Below are positions 28,058 to 37,740 of a stretch of DNA of 64,000 bases, in pieces; within the stretch, counting starts at the first letter, position 1; every line of letters starts with the position of its first letter. This stretch comes from Natronospira proteinivora (lineage in GTDB: Bacteria; Pseudomonadota; Gammaproteobacteria; Natronospirales; Natronospiraceae), in contig NZ_JALJYF010000001.1 of assembly GCF_024170465.1 (NCBI RefSeq), forward strand, positions 1,178,001 to 1,242,000. Direction: 5' to 3'. Both the position numbers and the translations under genes were made by a program. Below the pieces are notes generated by a model that did not search any database, was not told where the DNA came from, and worked only from the letters and a program-made list of their open reading frames with translations.

Positions 28058-29242
28058 GTGTACGACCTGATCATCAGGAACGCGAGAGTATATCCAATGG
28101 CCGGCTCCATCCAGCAGGCCGAGTATGACAGTATCGCTGTCCAGGACGGGCGCATCGCCGCTCTCGGGGTGCCCGACGACGCCTCGGCCCTGGATACGGT
28201 GGATGCCCATGGCCGCGTGCTCATGCCCGGGCTGGTGGATTGTCACACCCATGTGCTCTACGCCGGTCACCGAATGGATGAGCACGCCCGCAAGCTGGAA
28301 GGGGCCAGTTACGAGGAAATTGCCCGCTCCGGTGGCGGCATTCTATCCACCGTGAGCGCCGTACGCGAGGCCAGTGAGGAAGAACTGGTGGCCCAAAGCC
28401 TGGCCCGGGTCAATGCCATGCAAGCCGAGGGGGTGACCCTGATGGAGGCCAAAAGCGGCTACGGCCTGGATACGGCCAATGAACTCAAGATGCTCAGGGC
28501 CATCCGGCATCTGGACCGGGAAACGGCAGTCAAGCTCTCCCCCACCTTCCTGGGGGCACACTCCATTCCCAAGGACCGGGGCCGGGAAGCCTATATGGAT
28601 GAACTGGTGGACACCACCCTGCCTGCCGTCATCCAGGAAGGCCTGGCCGAGACCTGCGATATCTACGTGGAAAAGATCGCCTTCACCGTCGAAGACATGG
28701 AGCGACTGTTTACCAAGGCCCGGGACGGCGGCCTTCGACTGCGGGCCCACACCGATCAACTCTCCAATATGGCCGCCACCCGCCGGGCCGCCGAACTGGG
28801 GGCCCTGTCCTGCGATCACCTGGAATACACCGAAGCCGCCGATATCAAGGCCATGGCCGAGCACGGAACCGCCGCCGTCCTGCTGCCAGGCGCCTTTTAC
28901 TTTCTGCGGGAAACCAAGCTACCCCCCATCGCCGGATTCCGCGATGCCGGGGTGCCCATGGCCGTTTCCACCGACATCAATCCCGGCTCCTCACCAGTGG
29001 TCAGTCTGCAGGCCGCCATGCACATGGCCGCCATCTTCTTCGGCATGACCGCCGAAGAGATTCTGCTGGGGGTCACCCTCAACGCGGCGCGCGCCATGGG
29101 CGAACTTGAACACCATGGCAGTATAGAAGTGGGCAAGCAGGCGGACTTGACCCTCTGGGACATGCCCGGTCCGGAATTCCTGGTTTACCAACTCGGCGGC
29201 ATTCGCCCCGAGCGGATTTATATTGGAGGACAGCCCGCGTGA
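28058..29242 (+). CDS. hutI: Imidazolonepropionase
   Basis: Hydrolyses 4-imidazolone-5-propionate to formimidoyl-glutamate. The GTG at 28058 is preferred over earlier in-frame codons because AAGGAG lies 5 bases before it and the family begins at YDLIIRNA. The 394 residues contain LVDCHTHVLYAGHR, MEAKSGYGLD, RAHTDQLSNM and STDINPGSSP, all typical for HutI. Its last four bases overlap the hutH start (GTGA), so the two are translationally coupled. Confidence 0.95.
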   Translation: MYDLIIRNARVYPMAGSIQQAEYDSIAVQDGRIAALGVPDDASALDTVDAHGRVLMPGLVDCHTHVLYAGHRMDEHARKLEGASYEEIARSGGGILSTVSAVREASEEELVAQSLARVNAMQAEGVTLMEAKSGYGLDTANELKMLRAIRHLDRETAVKLSPTFLGAHSIPKDRGREAYMDELVDTTLPAVIQEGLAETCDIYVEKIAFTVEDMERLFTKARDGGLRLRAHTDQLSNMAATRRAAELGALSCDHLEYTEAADIKAMAEHGTAAVLLPGAFYFLRETKLPPIAGFRDAGVPMAVSTDINPGSSPVVSLQAAMHMAAIFFGMTAEEILLGVTLNAARAMGELEHHGSIEVGKQADLTLWDMPGPEFLVYQLGGIRPERIYIGGQPA

Positions 29243-30735
29243 GCAATGAAGCGTTAATACTTGATGGCGAATCCCTGACCCTGAAACAGCTGCAGGCCTG
29301 GGAAGCCGATCCCGGGCCGGTGAAACTGGCGGATCAGGCCCGGGAGAAGATGCAGCAATCGGTGGATGCCGTTCAAAAGGTCATCGACGAGGAACGCACC
29401 AGCTACGGCATCAATACCGGTTTTGGTGCCCTGGCTCGCAAGCGCATATCCCGGGACAAGGTGGTTCAGCTTCAGTACAACCTGGTCCGCAGCCACAGCT
29501 GCGGGGTGGGCGATACCCTGTCCCCGGCCCTGACCCGCCGCCTGATGCTGCTCAAGGCCAATGCCCTGGCCGTGGGCTGCTCCGGTATTCGGGCGGATGT
29601 GGTGGACACCCTGCTGGATTTATTGAACGCCGATGTACTGCCCCTGATCCCCGAACGCGGCTCCGTGGGTGCCTCCGGCGATCTCGCCCCACTGGCCCAT
29701 TTGGCCCTGGCCTTGATCGGTGAGGGTGAGGCCCTGCACCAGGGGGAAGTCATCGAGGGGCGCGATGTACTCGCCGTGGTGGACCGGGAGCCGGTGGTGC
29801 TGCAGGCCAAGGAAGGGCTGGCCTTGCTAAACGGTACCCAGCTGTCCGCCAGCCTCTCCATCGAGGGCCTGTTCCATCTGGAAGCCCTCTGGCAGGCATC
29901 GGTGGCCGCCGGGGCCCTGAGCGTGGAAGGTCTGGCAGGTAGCTACAGCCCCTTTGATGCGCGCCTGCACGCCGTGCGCCGCATGCCCGGCCAGATCCGG
30001 GCCGCCGAGGCCCTGCGGGAATGGCTGACTGACAGCGAAATCCGTGAGAACCACCGTAATTGCACCCGCGTGCAGGATCCCTATGCGCTGCGCTGCATGC
30101 CCCAGGTCTTCGGCGCAGCCCGGGATACCCTGGATCATGCCCACCGGATCCTGGAATGCGAACTCAATGGTGTCTCGGACAACCCCCTGATTTTTGAAGA
30201 GGAAGTGATTTCCGGGGGGAATTTCCATGCCGAACCCATCGCCATGATCTCTGATTTCCTGGCCATTGCCGCCGCCGAACTGGGCAGCATTTCCGAGCGC
30301 CGCAGTGACTGCCTGGTACGCGGCGTCAATCCCGATCTGCCCCTGTTTCTGACCGAAGAAGCCGGAGTGGAGAGCGGCTTCATGATCACCCATGTCACCG
30401 CCGCAGCCCTTGCCTCGGAAAACAAGACCCTGGCCCATCCCGCCTCGGTGGATTCCATCTCCACTTCGGCCGGCCAGGAGGACCACGTCAGCATGGCGCC
30501 CTGGGCTGGCCTGAAGCTGACCCGTCTCTGCGACAACCTGGCGCGAATCCTGGCCATTGAGCTGCTGACGGCTTCCCGAGCCGTGGAACTGCAGTCACCC
30601 CTCAAGACCACGATGGAACTGCAGAAGCTGCTGAGCTGGATCCGGGACATCGTGCCCGCCCATACCGGTGACCGTCGAATGGACGGTGATATCGAGGAAC
30701 TAGCCGACGCCCTTCGAGGTCTGCCCGAGGTATGA
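29239..30735 (+). CDS. hutH: Histidine ammonia-lyase
   Basis: Removes ammonia from histidine to form urocanate, the pathway entry. The 498 residues include GSVGASGDLAPLAHLAL; Ala145-Ser146-Gly147 cyclise to the catalytic MIO group. SYGINTGFG and SDNPLIF are also family-typical. The start is a GTG overlapping hutI. Its stop overlaps the start of the TonB-dependent receptor, so that receptor is likely co-expressed with histidine degradation. Confidence 0.96.
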   Translation: MSNEALILDGESLTLKQLQAWEADPGPVKLADQAREKMQQSVDAVQKVIDEERTSYGINTGFGALARKRISRDKVVQLQYNLVRSHSCGVGDTLSPALTRRLMLLKANALAVGCSGIRADVVDTLLDLLNADVLPLIPERGSVGASGDLAPLAHLALALIGEGEALHQGEVIEGRDVLAVVDREPVVLQAKEGLALLNGTQLSASLSIEGLFHLEALWQASVAAGALSVEGLAGSYSPFDARLHAVRRMPGQIRAAEALREWLTDSEIRENHRNCTRVQDPYALRCMPQVFGAARDTLDHAHRILECELNGVSDNPLIFEEEVISGGNFHAEPIAMISDFLAIAAAELGSISERRSDCLVRGVNPDLPLFLTEEAGVESGFMITHVTAAALASENKTLAHPASVDSISTSAGQEDHVSMAPWAGLKLTRLCDNLARILAIELLTASRAVELQSPLKTTMELQKLLSWIRDIVPAHTGDRRMDGDIEELADALRGLPEV

Positions 30736-32834
30736 AACCACAAGCAAGATTGTCCAGTCTGCTTCTGACCACTCTAACCCTGGCCGCGCCCGGTACCCTC
30801 CTCGCCGAGCAAGCGCCGATAGAAAACGATGGAAACGAGGCCATTGACCTGGATCGTGTCATTACCACCACGACCCGCAGTGAACGACTGCTGGCCCAGG
30901 AGCCTGCGTCCGTCGCTCGCCTGGAACAGGAGGAGATTGAGCGGGTGGGTCACCGCCACATCAGCGAACTCAGTTTTCGCATTCCCGGCAGCTGGATCAC
31001 CAGCAACAGTGGTCAGGAGCATCTCACCGCCATCCGCTCGCCGGTACTGACCGGCCCTGGCGCCTGCGGTGCCTTCCAGTTTCTGGAGGATGGCATTCCC
31101 ATTCGAGCCGCCGGCTTTTGCAATGTGAACGGCCTGTTTGAAGTCAATTCCGAACAGGCGGCGGGCATCGAGGTCATCCGGGGTCCGGCCAATGCCCTTT
31201 ATGGCTCCAACACCCTACACGGTACCATCAATATCCTGAGCCGTGATCCGGCCGACGGCTCGCCACGACAATTTTCCCTGGAAGCCGGACCGGACGCTTA
31301 CTATCGCGCCGGCGCCTCGCTCTCTGATCAAGACCAGCAGCGCTGGCGGGTCAGCACACTGCTCACCGAGGACGGGGGCTGGCGGGATGACTCCGGGGTC
31401 AGCCAGCAGAAGCTCAATGCCCGTTATCACACCACCCTGGGGGCCGGCGAACTGCAGTGGCTGTTTGCCGGCAGCTGGCTGGACCAGGACACTGCCGGCT
31501 ACGTTGAAGGGCAGGACAGTTATCGAACACGCCCCAGAGACAACGACAACCCGGAAGCCTTCAGAAAGGTCGAAGCGCAACGCCTGGCCGCTCGCTGGCA
31601 AGCACCATTGGCATCCGACACGGAATTGGAACTCACGCCGTATTTCCGCAATACGGAGATGGACTTTCTTCAGCACTTTCTGCCCGGCCAGCCCCTGGAA
31701 CATAATAGCCAACAAAGCCTGGGGCTGATGAGCCGGATTGAGACGAGCCTCGGTCCGGGACGCCTCAATCTGGGCCTGGACCTGGAATACACCGAAAGCG
31801 ATCTCAGCCAGTACCAGGATGGGGAGGTGGAAGACGATAACGACTTTCTGCGGGAGACCCGCCCACCAGGCGCTCATTACGATTATGATGTGGATGCTTG
31901 GCTGGTGGCCGCCTACCTCCAGCATCACCATCCCCTGGGACAGCGCTGGGCCGTGGAGGCCGGGGGACGGCTGGAATACCTGGGTTACGATTACCGCAAT
32001 AACCTGGAAGCCGGAAACAACCGGGCGGATGGAACCCCCTGTGGCATGGGAGGCTGCCTTTACACCCGGCCCGAAGACCGCTCGGACAGTTTCACCACCA
32101 GCACTTTCAATCTGGGGCTGACACACCAGCTCAGTGGTCAACACACCCTCTTCACCCGCGTTGCCCAGGGCTACCGGGCCCCCCAGGCCACCGAACTCTA
32201 CCGCCTGCAAAGTGGTCAGACCGTGGCGGATCTGGAGCCCGAGGCCATGGATTCACTGGAACTGGGGAGTCGGGGCCATCTCGGCGATGTACGGTACGAA
32301 CTGGTAGCCTATTACATGGAAAAGGACAATTTCATCTATCGAGATGCCGAAGGATTCAATGTGAGTGATGGGGCCACCCGGCACCGGGGTGTGGAAGTGG
32401 ACCTGCACTGGCAACTCAGTGAACAGCTGAGTCTGGCGGCCAATGCCACATCGGCCCGCCACACCTGGGCCTTCGACCGTCAGGACGGGGAGCCCATCCA
32501 TCGCGGGGATGAAGTGGACGGCGCCCCCCGTCACCTGGGCTCCGCCCGCTTAAGCTGGCAACTGAACCCAGGCATGAACCTGGAATTGGGCGCCAATTAT
32601 CTGGGTAGTCACTACCTGGATGCAGCCAATGAACATCGCTACCATGGGCACACAATTTTTTCGCTCAAGTCCCGGCAACAGCTCAGCGAGAACTGGACCT
32701 TTCATACCCGCATTCATAACCTGACGGACCGGGCCTATGCGGAACGGCCAGATTACGCATTCGGCAATTATCGCTATTTCCCAGGGCGGGAAAGAAGTGT
32801 CTTTTTCACAGTGGAATATCAACAACCCCATTAA
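30732..32834 (+). CDS. TonB-dependent outer-membrane receptor coupled to hutH
   Basis: 700 residues: signal peptide (about 1-25, ending TLLAEQ), plug domain (about 40-165; FLEDGIPIRAAGFCNVNGLFEVN, read in two parts, and GIEVIRGPANALYGSNTLHG), then a 22-strand-type beta-barrel ending in the aromatic-rich FTVEYQQPH. The start codon overlaps the hutH stop (ATGA). TonB receptors bring scarce metal complexes or large nutrients across the outer membrane; linkage to hut genes suggests uptake of a histidine/urocanate-related or metal-histidine ligand, but this is inference. Four cysteines in extracellular-type loops could form disulfides. Confidence 0.88.
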   Translation: MKPQARLSSLLLTTLTLAAPGTLLAEQAPIENDGNEAIDLDRVITTTTRSERLLAQEPASVARLEQEEIERVGHRHISELSFRIPGSWITSNSGQEHLTAIRSPVLTGPGACGAFQFLEDGIPIRAAGFCNVNGLFEVNSEQAAGIEVIRGPANALYGSNTLHGTINILSRDPADGSPRQFSLEAGPDAYYRAGASLSDQDQQRWRVSTLLTEDGGWRDDSGVSQQKLNARYHTTLGAGELQWLFAGSWLDQDTAGYVEGQDSYRTRPRDNDNPEAFRKVEAQRLAARWQAPLASDTELELTPYFRNTEMDFLQHFLPGQPLEHNSQQSLGLMSRIETSLGPGRLNLGLDLEYTESDLSQYQDGEVEDDNDFLRETRPPGAHYDYDVDAWLVAAYLQHHHPLGQRWAVEAGGRLEYLGYDYRNNLEAGNNRADGTPCGMGGCLYTRPEDRSDSFTTSTFNLGLTHQLSGQHTLFTRVAQGYRAPQATELYRLQSGQTVADLEPEAMDSLELGSRGHLGDVRYELVAYYMEKDNFIYRDAEGFNVSDGATRHRGVEVDLHWQLSEQLSLAANATSARHTWAFDRQDGEPIHRGDEVDGAPRHLGSARLSWQLNPGMNLELGANYLGSHYLDAANEHRYHGHTIFSLKSRQQLSENWTFHTRIHNLTDRAYAERPDYAFGNYRYFPGRERSVFFTVEYQQPH

Positions 32835-32872
32835 TGCGTGAGGGGCACCCCCCCCACAGGAGCCTTCGAGAC

Positions 32873-33775
32873 ATGATCAAGATTCTATACACCACCCTGA
32901 GTCTGACCGCCTGCCTTGGCCTGGCCGCCTGTTTTGATGGAGCCCAAAACGACACGGGCTTGATCTCCGTCTATGTGACCGACGCTCCCGTGGATGAAGC
33001 TGCCGCCGTCTATGTCACCTTTACTGCTGTGGAGCTGCAGCACGAAAATGGTGATCTGGAACGAATAGAGTTGGACGAACCCCGTCAGATCGATTTACTA
33101 AGGCTGCAAGGTACAAATTCAGAACGCTTGCTCCGCGACGCATCGATCCTCGCGGGTGAGTACGAATGGCTTCGACTGGATATTCTTGCCGAGCCGGGCG
33201 ACATGGATTCATTTGTGGAAATGGAAGATGGAGGTCAACACCCCCTGCACCTTCCAGAAGAATACCGCGAAGGATTGAAAACATCTCAGGGATTTGAAAT
33301 CGCCGAGCAAGGCATTCTGGAGTTCACGGTCGACTTCGATCTGCGCAAATCTTTGCTAAAACCCAACAATGCTGGTGACGACTACATCCTTCGCCCAGAA
33401 CTGCGACTGGTGGACAACGATATCGTGGGAACACTTCAGGGCCGGGTTCGGGACGACTGGGCCAACTTGGATGAATGCACCCCGGCCGTTTACCTTTATG
33501 AAGGCCATGAAGCCGAGACCGGGAGTGAAGGCAGCGAAAACCCACCCTTGACCTCGGCTCTGGTTTCACTCAACACTTCAAACGGGGACTATCGTTATTC
33601 CTTCGGCTTCCTGCCTCCGGGCGAGTATACCGCCGCATTCACCTGCGATGCCGGCTGGGATAATCCCATTGAGGACAATGACATCGAATTCCTGATGAGT
33701 CTCGATGTAGAGATCGAGGAAGACGAGTCTACCGAAGCTCATTTTGAGAACGACGACGACAATGGAGACGACTAA
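32873..33775 (+). CDS. DUF4382 domain-containing lipoprotein
   Basis: 300 residues beginning with a lipoprotein signal ending LAAC (Cys20). The N-terminal half fits DUF4382: VYVTDAPVDEAAAVYVTFTA and a VELQHENGD segment with a beta-sandwich pattern. The C-terminal half resembles a carboxypeptidase-like regulatory fold (NGDYRYSFGFLPPGEYTAAF). The end is very acidic (EDESTEAHFENDDDNGDD). AGGAG precedes the ATG at 32873; an alternative start at 32834 overlaps the receptor stop. It may be a surface partner of the receptor, but no function is known. Confidence 0.8.
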   Translation: MIKILYTTLSLTACLGLAACFDGAQNDTGLISVYVTDAPVDEAAAVYVTFTAVELQHENGDLERIELDEPRQIDLLRLQGTNSERLLRDASILAGEYEWLRLDILAEPGDMDSFVEMEDGGQHPLHLPEEYREGLKTSQGFEIAEQGILEFTVDFDLRKSLLKPNNAGDDYILRPELRLVDNDIVGTLQGRVRDDWANLDECTPAVYLYEGHEAETGSEGSENPPLTSALVSLNTSNGDYRYSFGFLPPGEYTAAFTCDAGWDNPIEDNDIEFLMSLDVEIEEDESTEAHFENDDDNGDD

Positions 33776-33792
33776 AAAGCACATTGCTTGGT

Positions 33793-33817
33793 CCCGGCCG
33801 GGGTCACTCCGGCCGGG
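33793..33817 (+). terminator. Hairpin after the DUF4382 gene
   Basis: 9-bp perfect stem CCCGGCCGG/CCGGCCGGG with a 7-base loop, 18 bases after the stop codon. No T-run follows. It likely marks the end of the hutI-hutH-receptor-DUF4382 transcript. Confidence 0.55.
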
Positions 33818-33894
33818 TCTGACGGGCCATATGACTAGCCCCCTACAGCCAGTTAAGGTAGTATTCCCAATTTTCCGCCAGTCAGGCCTAAGTC

Positions 33895-34482
33895 ATGTCC
33901 CATAGAACCAGCCATCTACCCGAGGCTCGCAACGCCGTCCACCATTTCATTCGTGAAATGCGCTACCACGAGGCGTCGAGACAATTACTGGCATTGGCCT
34001 ATATTCTGGTCCTGGCGGTGTTTGCGGATGGCCAATGGCCGGCGTTCTACTGGGTCGGTTTTGGTACTGCCACAGTGGGCATGCTGATCCGTCTTTGGGC
34101 CTCCGGCCATGTAAAGAAAAACAAGGAATTGGCCACTGATGGACCCTATGCCTATGTCCGCCACCCCCTCTATGTTGGCAATATTCTGCTTCTAGCAGGT
34201 TTCTGTATCGCATCCCAGCTTTGGTGGTCAGTGCCGGTAATGCTGGCTTTCCTCTGGTTCTACTATCCCACCGCCATTTCCTACGAAGACCGCAAGCTAC
34301 GGCAACTATTCGGGGATCAATGGGAGCAATGGTCTGCCAACACCCGAGCCCTACTACCCCGCTTCCAGGGTCGGGGCTTCCGTTTCGGAGGCTGGTCGCT
34401 TCGACAAAGCCTGATGAGCAATGGCGAACCACTTATCATTGCCTACGTCATCTATTGCGGCTGGCATCTGGTCGTCCTCTGA
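33895..34482 (+). CDS. Isoprenylcysteine carboxyl methyltransferase (ICMT) family membrane protein
   Basis: 195-residue integral membrane protein with about five hydrophobic segments. The conserved core GPYAYVRHPLYVGNILL (RHPxYxG motif) and the following EDRKLRQLFGDQWEQW segment match the phospholipid/isoprenylcysteine methyltransferase group. The bacterial substrates are mostly unknown. It is 15 bases upstream of a small kinase gene, so the pair is likely one unit lying between the hutH and hutU blocks. Confidence 0.82.
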   Translation: MSHRTSHLPEARNAVHHFIREMRYHEASRQLLALAYILVLAVFADGQWPAFYWVGFGTATVGMLIRLWASGHVKKNKELATDGPYAYVRHPLYVGNILLLAGFCIASQLWWSVPVMLAFLWFYYPTAISYEDRKLRQLFGDQWEQWSANTRALLPRFQGRGFRFGGWSLRQSLMSNGEPLIIAYVIYCGWHLVVL

Positions 34483-34497
34483 CCTCGCCCTGCCGGC

Positions 34498-35208
34498 ATG
34501 ACTGAGACCATACTTCCGGAAAGCTTCGAAAAACACTTGGTGGACTGGGCCACCACGGCCCGTCGGGAAAACCGCCACCATCTCTCCAAGGGCTATCAGG
34601 GTCAGGTTCTTCTCTATCGGGATGAAAAGTATCAGCTGGTGGTAAAGGTTCCACCCCGCTGGTGGCCCTATTCCTGGCTATCAGCTCGCATGCTCCGACA
34701 TGAAGCCCGGGTCTATGAACGCCTGCAGCATATTGACGGCATCCCTCGCTGTTACGGACTGCTGAACAACCGTTTTCTGGTACTGGATTTCATTGAAGGG
34801 GATTGTCTGAGGGAGGCCAGTCTTCGTCAGCGGGAAAAATTCTACGAAACATTTCTGGGGATCATTCGTCGAATGCATGCCCGGGGCGTGGGGCATGCGG
34901 ATCTCAAGCGCAAGGACAACATTTTGGTGACGCCAAACGACCAGCCCTACTTGATAGATTTCGGGGTCGCCACGCTACGCCGACGGGGGGGGTGGCACCC
35001 CATCAATAACTTTCTGTTCAACGTGGCCCGCCGCTTTGATCTCAATGCCTGGGTCAAGCACAAATACCGCCGACGGCTGGAAGACTGCTCCCCACGGGAT
35101 CAACGTTATCTGCATCGTACCTGGATGGAGCGCAGTGGCCGTTGGATCAAGCGGCAATATCGGCGACTGACAGGAACGAAAATGCGCAATCGCTCCTCTG
35201 GCCGCTGA
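34498..35208 (+). CDS. Small lipopolysaccharide-kinase-like / RIO-like protein kinase
   Basis: 236 residues with a compact kinase core: LVVKVPP carries the likely ATP-binding lysine, LVLDFIEGD resembles a hinge, GVGHADLKRKDNILV is the catalytic loop (HxDLxxxN) and LIDFGVA the DFG motif. The C-terminal 60 residues are strongly basic. The pattern is closest to Kdo/heptose kinases and other eukaryotic-like small kinases. Substrate unknown; the ICMT gene is its only close partner. Confidence 0.75.
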   Translation: MTETILPESFEKHLVDWATTARRENRHHLSKGYQGQVLLYRDEKYQLVVKVPPRWWPYSWLSARMLRHEARVYERLQHIDGIPRCYGLLNNRFLVLDFIEGDCLREASLRQREKFYETFLGIIRRMHARGVGHADLKRKDNILVTPNDQPYLIDFGVATLRRRGGWHPINNFLFNVARRFDLNAWVKHKYRRRLEDCSPRDQRYLHRTWMERSGRWIKRQYRRLTGTKMRNRSSGR

Positions 35209-35237
35209 TTTCCGATCAAGGCAAAATAGCGGAGTGA

Positions 35238-35840
35238 CTAGTCAAATCGGCCCACACCCGCAAAGCGGGAGGCCCAGTATTGTTTTTCCAGGCTGGCCCA
35301 GGATACGCGGCTACCCGGCGACGGAGAATGCAGAAAACGTCCATTCCCTCCGTAGATTCCCACATGGCTGATACTGATTCCATCCACCGCGAAGAAGATC
35401 ACATCACCTTCTCGCATATTTGTCCGATCCACCGGCTGGGCCTCCCGAAACTGCCGGGTGGTGGTTCGGGGCACCTGGATACCGGCCTGGCGATAGGCAT
35501 ACTCCACCAAGCCACTGCAATCAAAGGCCCTGGGCCCATTGGCACCGAGTCGATAAGGCCGCCCCTTGACGGACAGGGCCGCCTGAACCACCGCTGAGCC
35601 GTCACCAGGTTCTGCAGGCATCGACGGCGGTGCCTCTGCCTCTGGCCCCTCCGGCCAACTCAAGGCCCCGCTACGTGCTACCTCGCGGCTGTCCACCACC
35701 GGCCCCGGCCAGTTCAACAGGCCACCCCCTTCTCCACCGGATTGGCCGCCCTGTCCCTCCGGCCAGCTGGCGCAGGCAGCCAGCAAGGCCATGCCTGCCA
35801 GGGCAGACAACATCCAGGTAAAGCGAGGCCGGGAGGCCAT
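35238..35840 (-). CDS. NlpC/P60 family (C40) cell-wall peptidase lipoprotein
   Basis: 200 residues: lipoprotein signal with lipobox LAAC, a Gly/Pro-rich linker, then a C-terminal NlpC/P60 domain (about residues 85-200). The catalytic Cys lies in AFDCSGLVEYAY, His in SHVGIYGG and the third polar residue in LHSPSPGS. It probably cleaves peptidoglycan stem peptides in the periplasm. The ATG at 35840 overlaps the hutU stop; a GTG three bases upstream is also possible. The overlap implies co-expression with hutU, an odd pairing. Confidence 0.88.
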   Translation of the reverse strand: MASRPRFTWMLSALAGMALLAACASWPEGQGGQSGGEGGGLLNWPGPVVDSREVARSGALSWPEGPEAEAPPSMPAEPGDGSAVVQAALSVKGRPYRLGANGPRAFDCSGLVEYAYRQAGIQVPRTTTRQFREAQPVDRTNMREGDVIFFAVDGISISHVGIYGGNGRFLHSPSPGSRVSWASLEKQYWASRFAGVGRFD

Positions 35841-37507
35841 CACCGATCCAGCATGGGCATATCCACGCCCCGCTCCCGGGCAATGGCCTTGGCGTGCTCA
35901 TAACCGGCATCGGCATGACGCATGACGCCACTGCCCGGATCATTCACAAGCACCCGGGACAAGGCTTTCTCTGCCCGCTCACTGCCGTCCGCCACGATCA
36001 CCACACCGGAATGAATGGAATAGCCCATGCCCACACCCCCACCGTGGTGGAGGCTTACCCAGGAGGCGCCCCCGGCGGTATTCAGCATGGCGTTTAGCAG
36101 AGGCCAGTCCGCCACCGCATCACTCCCATCCGCCATGCCTTCGGTCTCCCGGTTGGGCGAAGCCACCGAACCGGAATCCAGATGGTCCCGACCGATAACG
36201 ATCGGTGCCTTGAGCTCGCCCTTGCGAACCATTTCGTTGAAGGCCAGGCCCAGCTGGTCCCGCTCCCGATAGCCCACCCAGCAGATCCGGGAGGGCAAAC
36301 CCTGAAACTGGATTCGCTCGGCCGCCGCATCCATCCAACGCATCAGCTCCGTATTTTCGGGAAACAACTCCTTGACCTTCTTGTCGGTCTTGTCGATATC
36401 CTCTGGATCCCCCGACAGTGCCACCCAACGGAAGGGCCCCACCCCCTCACAGAATCGAGGCCGGATATACAGCGGCACAAAGCCCTTGAAATCAAAGGCA
36501 TTCTCAACACCGGCATCCTGGGCCATGGCCCGGATATTGTTGCCGTAATCGAAAGCAGGCACGCCTTTCTCATGGAAGCCGAGCATCGCTTGAACCTGGG
36601 CAGCCATGGAAGCCTTGGATTTTTCAACGTAGGCCCGGGCATCCTGCTCCCGCAGCTTTGCCGCCTCTTCCAGGGAATAACCCACCGGAATATAGCCATT
36701 CAGGGGATCATGGGCCGAGGTTTGGTCAGTCACAAGATCGGGATATCGATTGCCGGCCAGAATCTGGGGAAAGACTTCGGCAGCGTTGCCCAAGAGACCG
36801 ATGGAACGGGCTTCACCTTCTTCCAGCGCCTCATCCAGCAAGGCAAAGGCCTCATCCAGGCTGTCCGCACGGCAGTCCAGATAGCCGGTTTCCAGACGCT
36901 TGTTGATCCGGCTGACATCCACCTCAACCGAGATGGAAGCCAGGCCGGCAATAGAGGCAGCCATGGGCTGGGCCCCGCCCATACCGCCCAGACCGCCAGT
37001 AAGCAGCCAACGCCCGGCCGGGTCTCCCTTGAAATGCTGGCGAACCGCTTCGGCAAAGGTTTCATAAGTACCCTGAACAATCCCCTGAGAACCGATATAA
37101 ATCCAGGAGCCAGCCGTCATTTGCCCGTACATCATCAGGCCCTGCTTATCCAGCTCATGGAAATGATCCCAATTCGCCCATTTGGGTACCAGGTTGGAAT
37201 TGGCGATCAAGACGCGGGGAGCCGACTCATGGGTCCGGAACACGCCCACCGGCTTGCCGGACTGAATCAGTAGGGTTTCATCATCCTCCAGGCGTTTAAG
37301 GGTATCGACGATGGCATCAAAACATTCCCAGTTCCGTGCTGCTCGGCCAATACCGCCATAAACCACCAGTTCCTTAGGGTTCTCTGCAACCGCTGGATCC
37401 AGATTATTGTGCAGCATCCGCAATGCGGCTTCCTGAACCCAGCCCTTACAACTCTTCGCTGCCCCCATCGGCGCATGCAATTCCACGTCTCGAAAACGCT
37501 GAGTCAC
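35840..37507 (-). CDS. hutU: Urocanate hydratase
   Basis: Second step of histidine breakdown: urocanate to imidazolonepropionate with a tightly bound NAD+. The 555 residues have the urocanase order, including [35 protein letters not shown] (read in parts), the [17 protein letters not shown]+-binding stretch, and [16 protein letters not shown]. It is separated from the other hut genes and on the opposite strand to hutI/hutH. No hut repressor gene was recognised in the window. Confidence 0.96.
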   Translation of the reverse strand: MTQRFRDVELHAPMGAAKSCKGWVQEAALRMLHNNLDPAVAENPKELVVYGGIGRAARNWECFDAIVDTLKRLEDDETLLIQSGKPVGVFRTHESAPRVLIANSNLVPKWANWDHFHELDKQGLMMYGQMTAGSWIYIGSQGIVQGTYETFAEAVRQHFKGDPAGRWLLTGGLGGMGGAQPMAASIAGLASISVEVDVSRINKRLETGYLDCRADSLDEAFALLDEALEEGEARSIGLLGNAAEVFPQILAGNRYPDLVTDQTSAHDPLNGYIPVGYSLEEAAKLREQDARAYVEKSKASMAAQVQAMLGFHEKGVPAFDYGNNIRAMAQDAGVENAFDFKGFVPLYIRPRFCEGVGPFRWVALSGDPEDIDKTDKKVKELFPENTELMRWMDAAAERIQFQGLPSRICWVGYRERDQLGLAFNEMVRKGELKAPIVIGRDHLDSGSVASPNRETEGMADGSDAVADWPLLNAMLNTAGGASWVSLHHGGGVGMGYSIHSGVVIVADGSERAEKALSRVLVNDPGSGVMRHADAGYEHAKAIARERGVDMPMLDR

Positions 37508-37740
37508 GGTTCAACTCCCTAATCAAGGAAAAATCAGTGACTTATTGTACCAGCGCCGGGCTGCGTCCCAAGTGCTGTGGATTATGGCCTCCAAATCCGA
37601 ACCTACCCGAGCTGAACTCAAGCTGCTTCAGATCATGCACGAGAAAGGCATCGTCACCCGGGAGAAGGACCAGCACGGCAAAGCTTGTATAAGAAGCCCC
37701 GCCCTTTCGAAGCGGGGTTCTCCTCTTTTCGGCCGCTGAC
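37508..37740. other. Intergenic region hutU-purL with terminator-like hairpin
   Basis: Gap between the hutU start and the purL end. It contains a hairpin at 37695-37719 (CCCCGC/GCGGGG core), placed to terminate purL on the minus strand. A 51-codon open frame (37584-37739, plus strand) covers most of the gap and spans the hairpin; its PTRAELKLLQIMHEKGIVT stretch vaguely resembles a winged-helix start, but it has no good ribosome site and I do not call it a gene. Confidence 0.5.

Noticed and set aside
37584-37739. 51-codon frame between hutU and purL as a small regulator
   Set aside because: Only a short stretch resembles a winged helix, there is no good ribosome site, and it spans a terminator-like hairpin.
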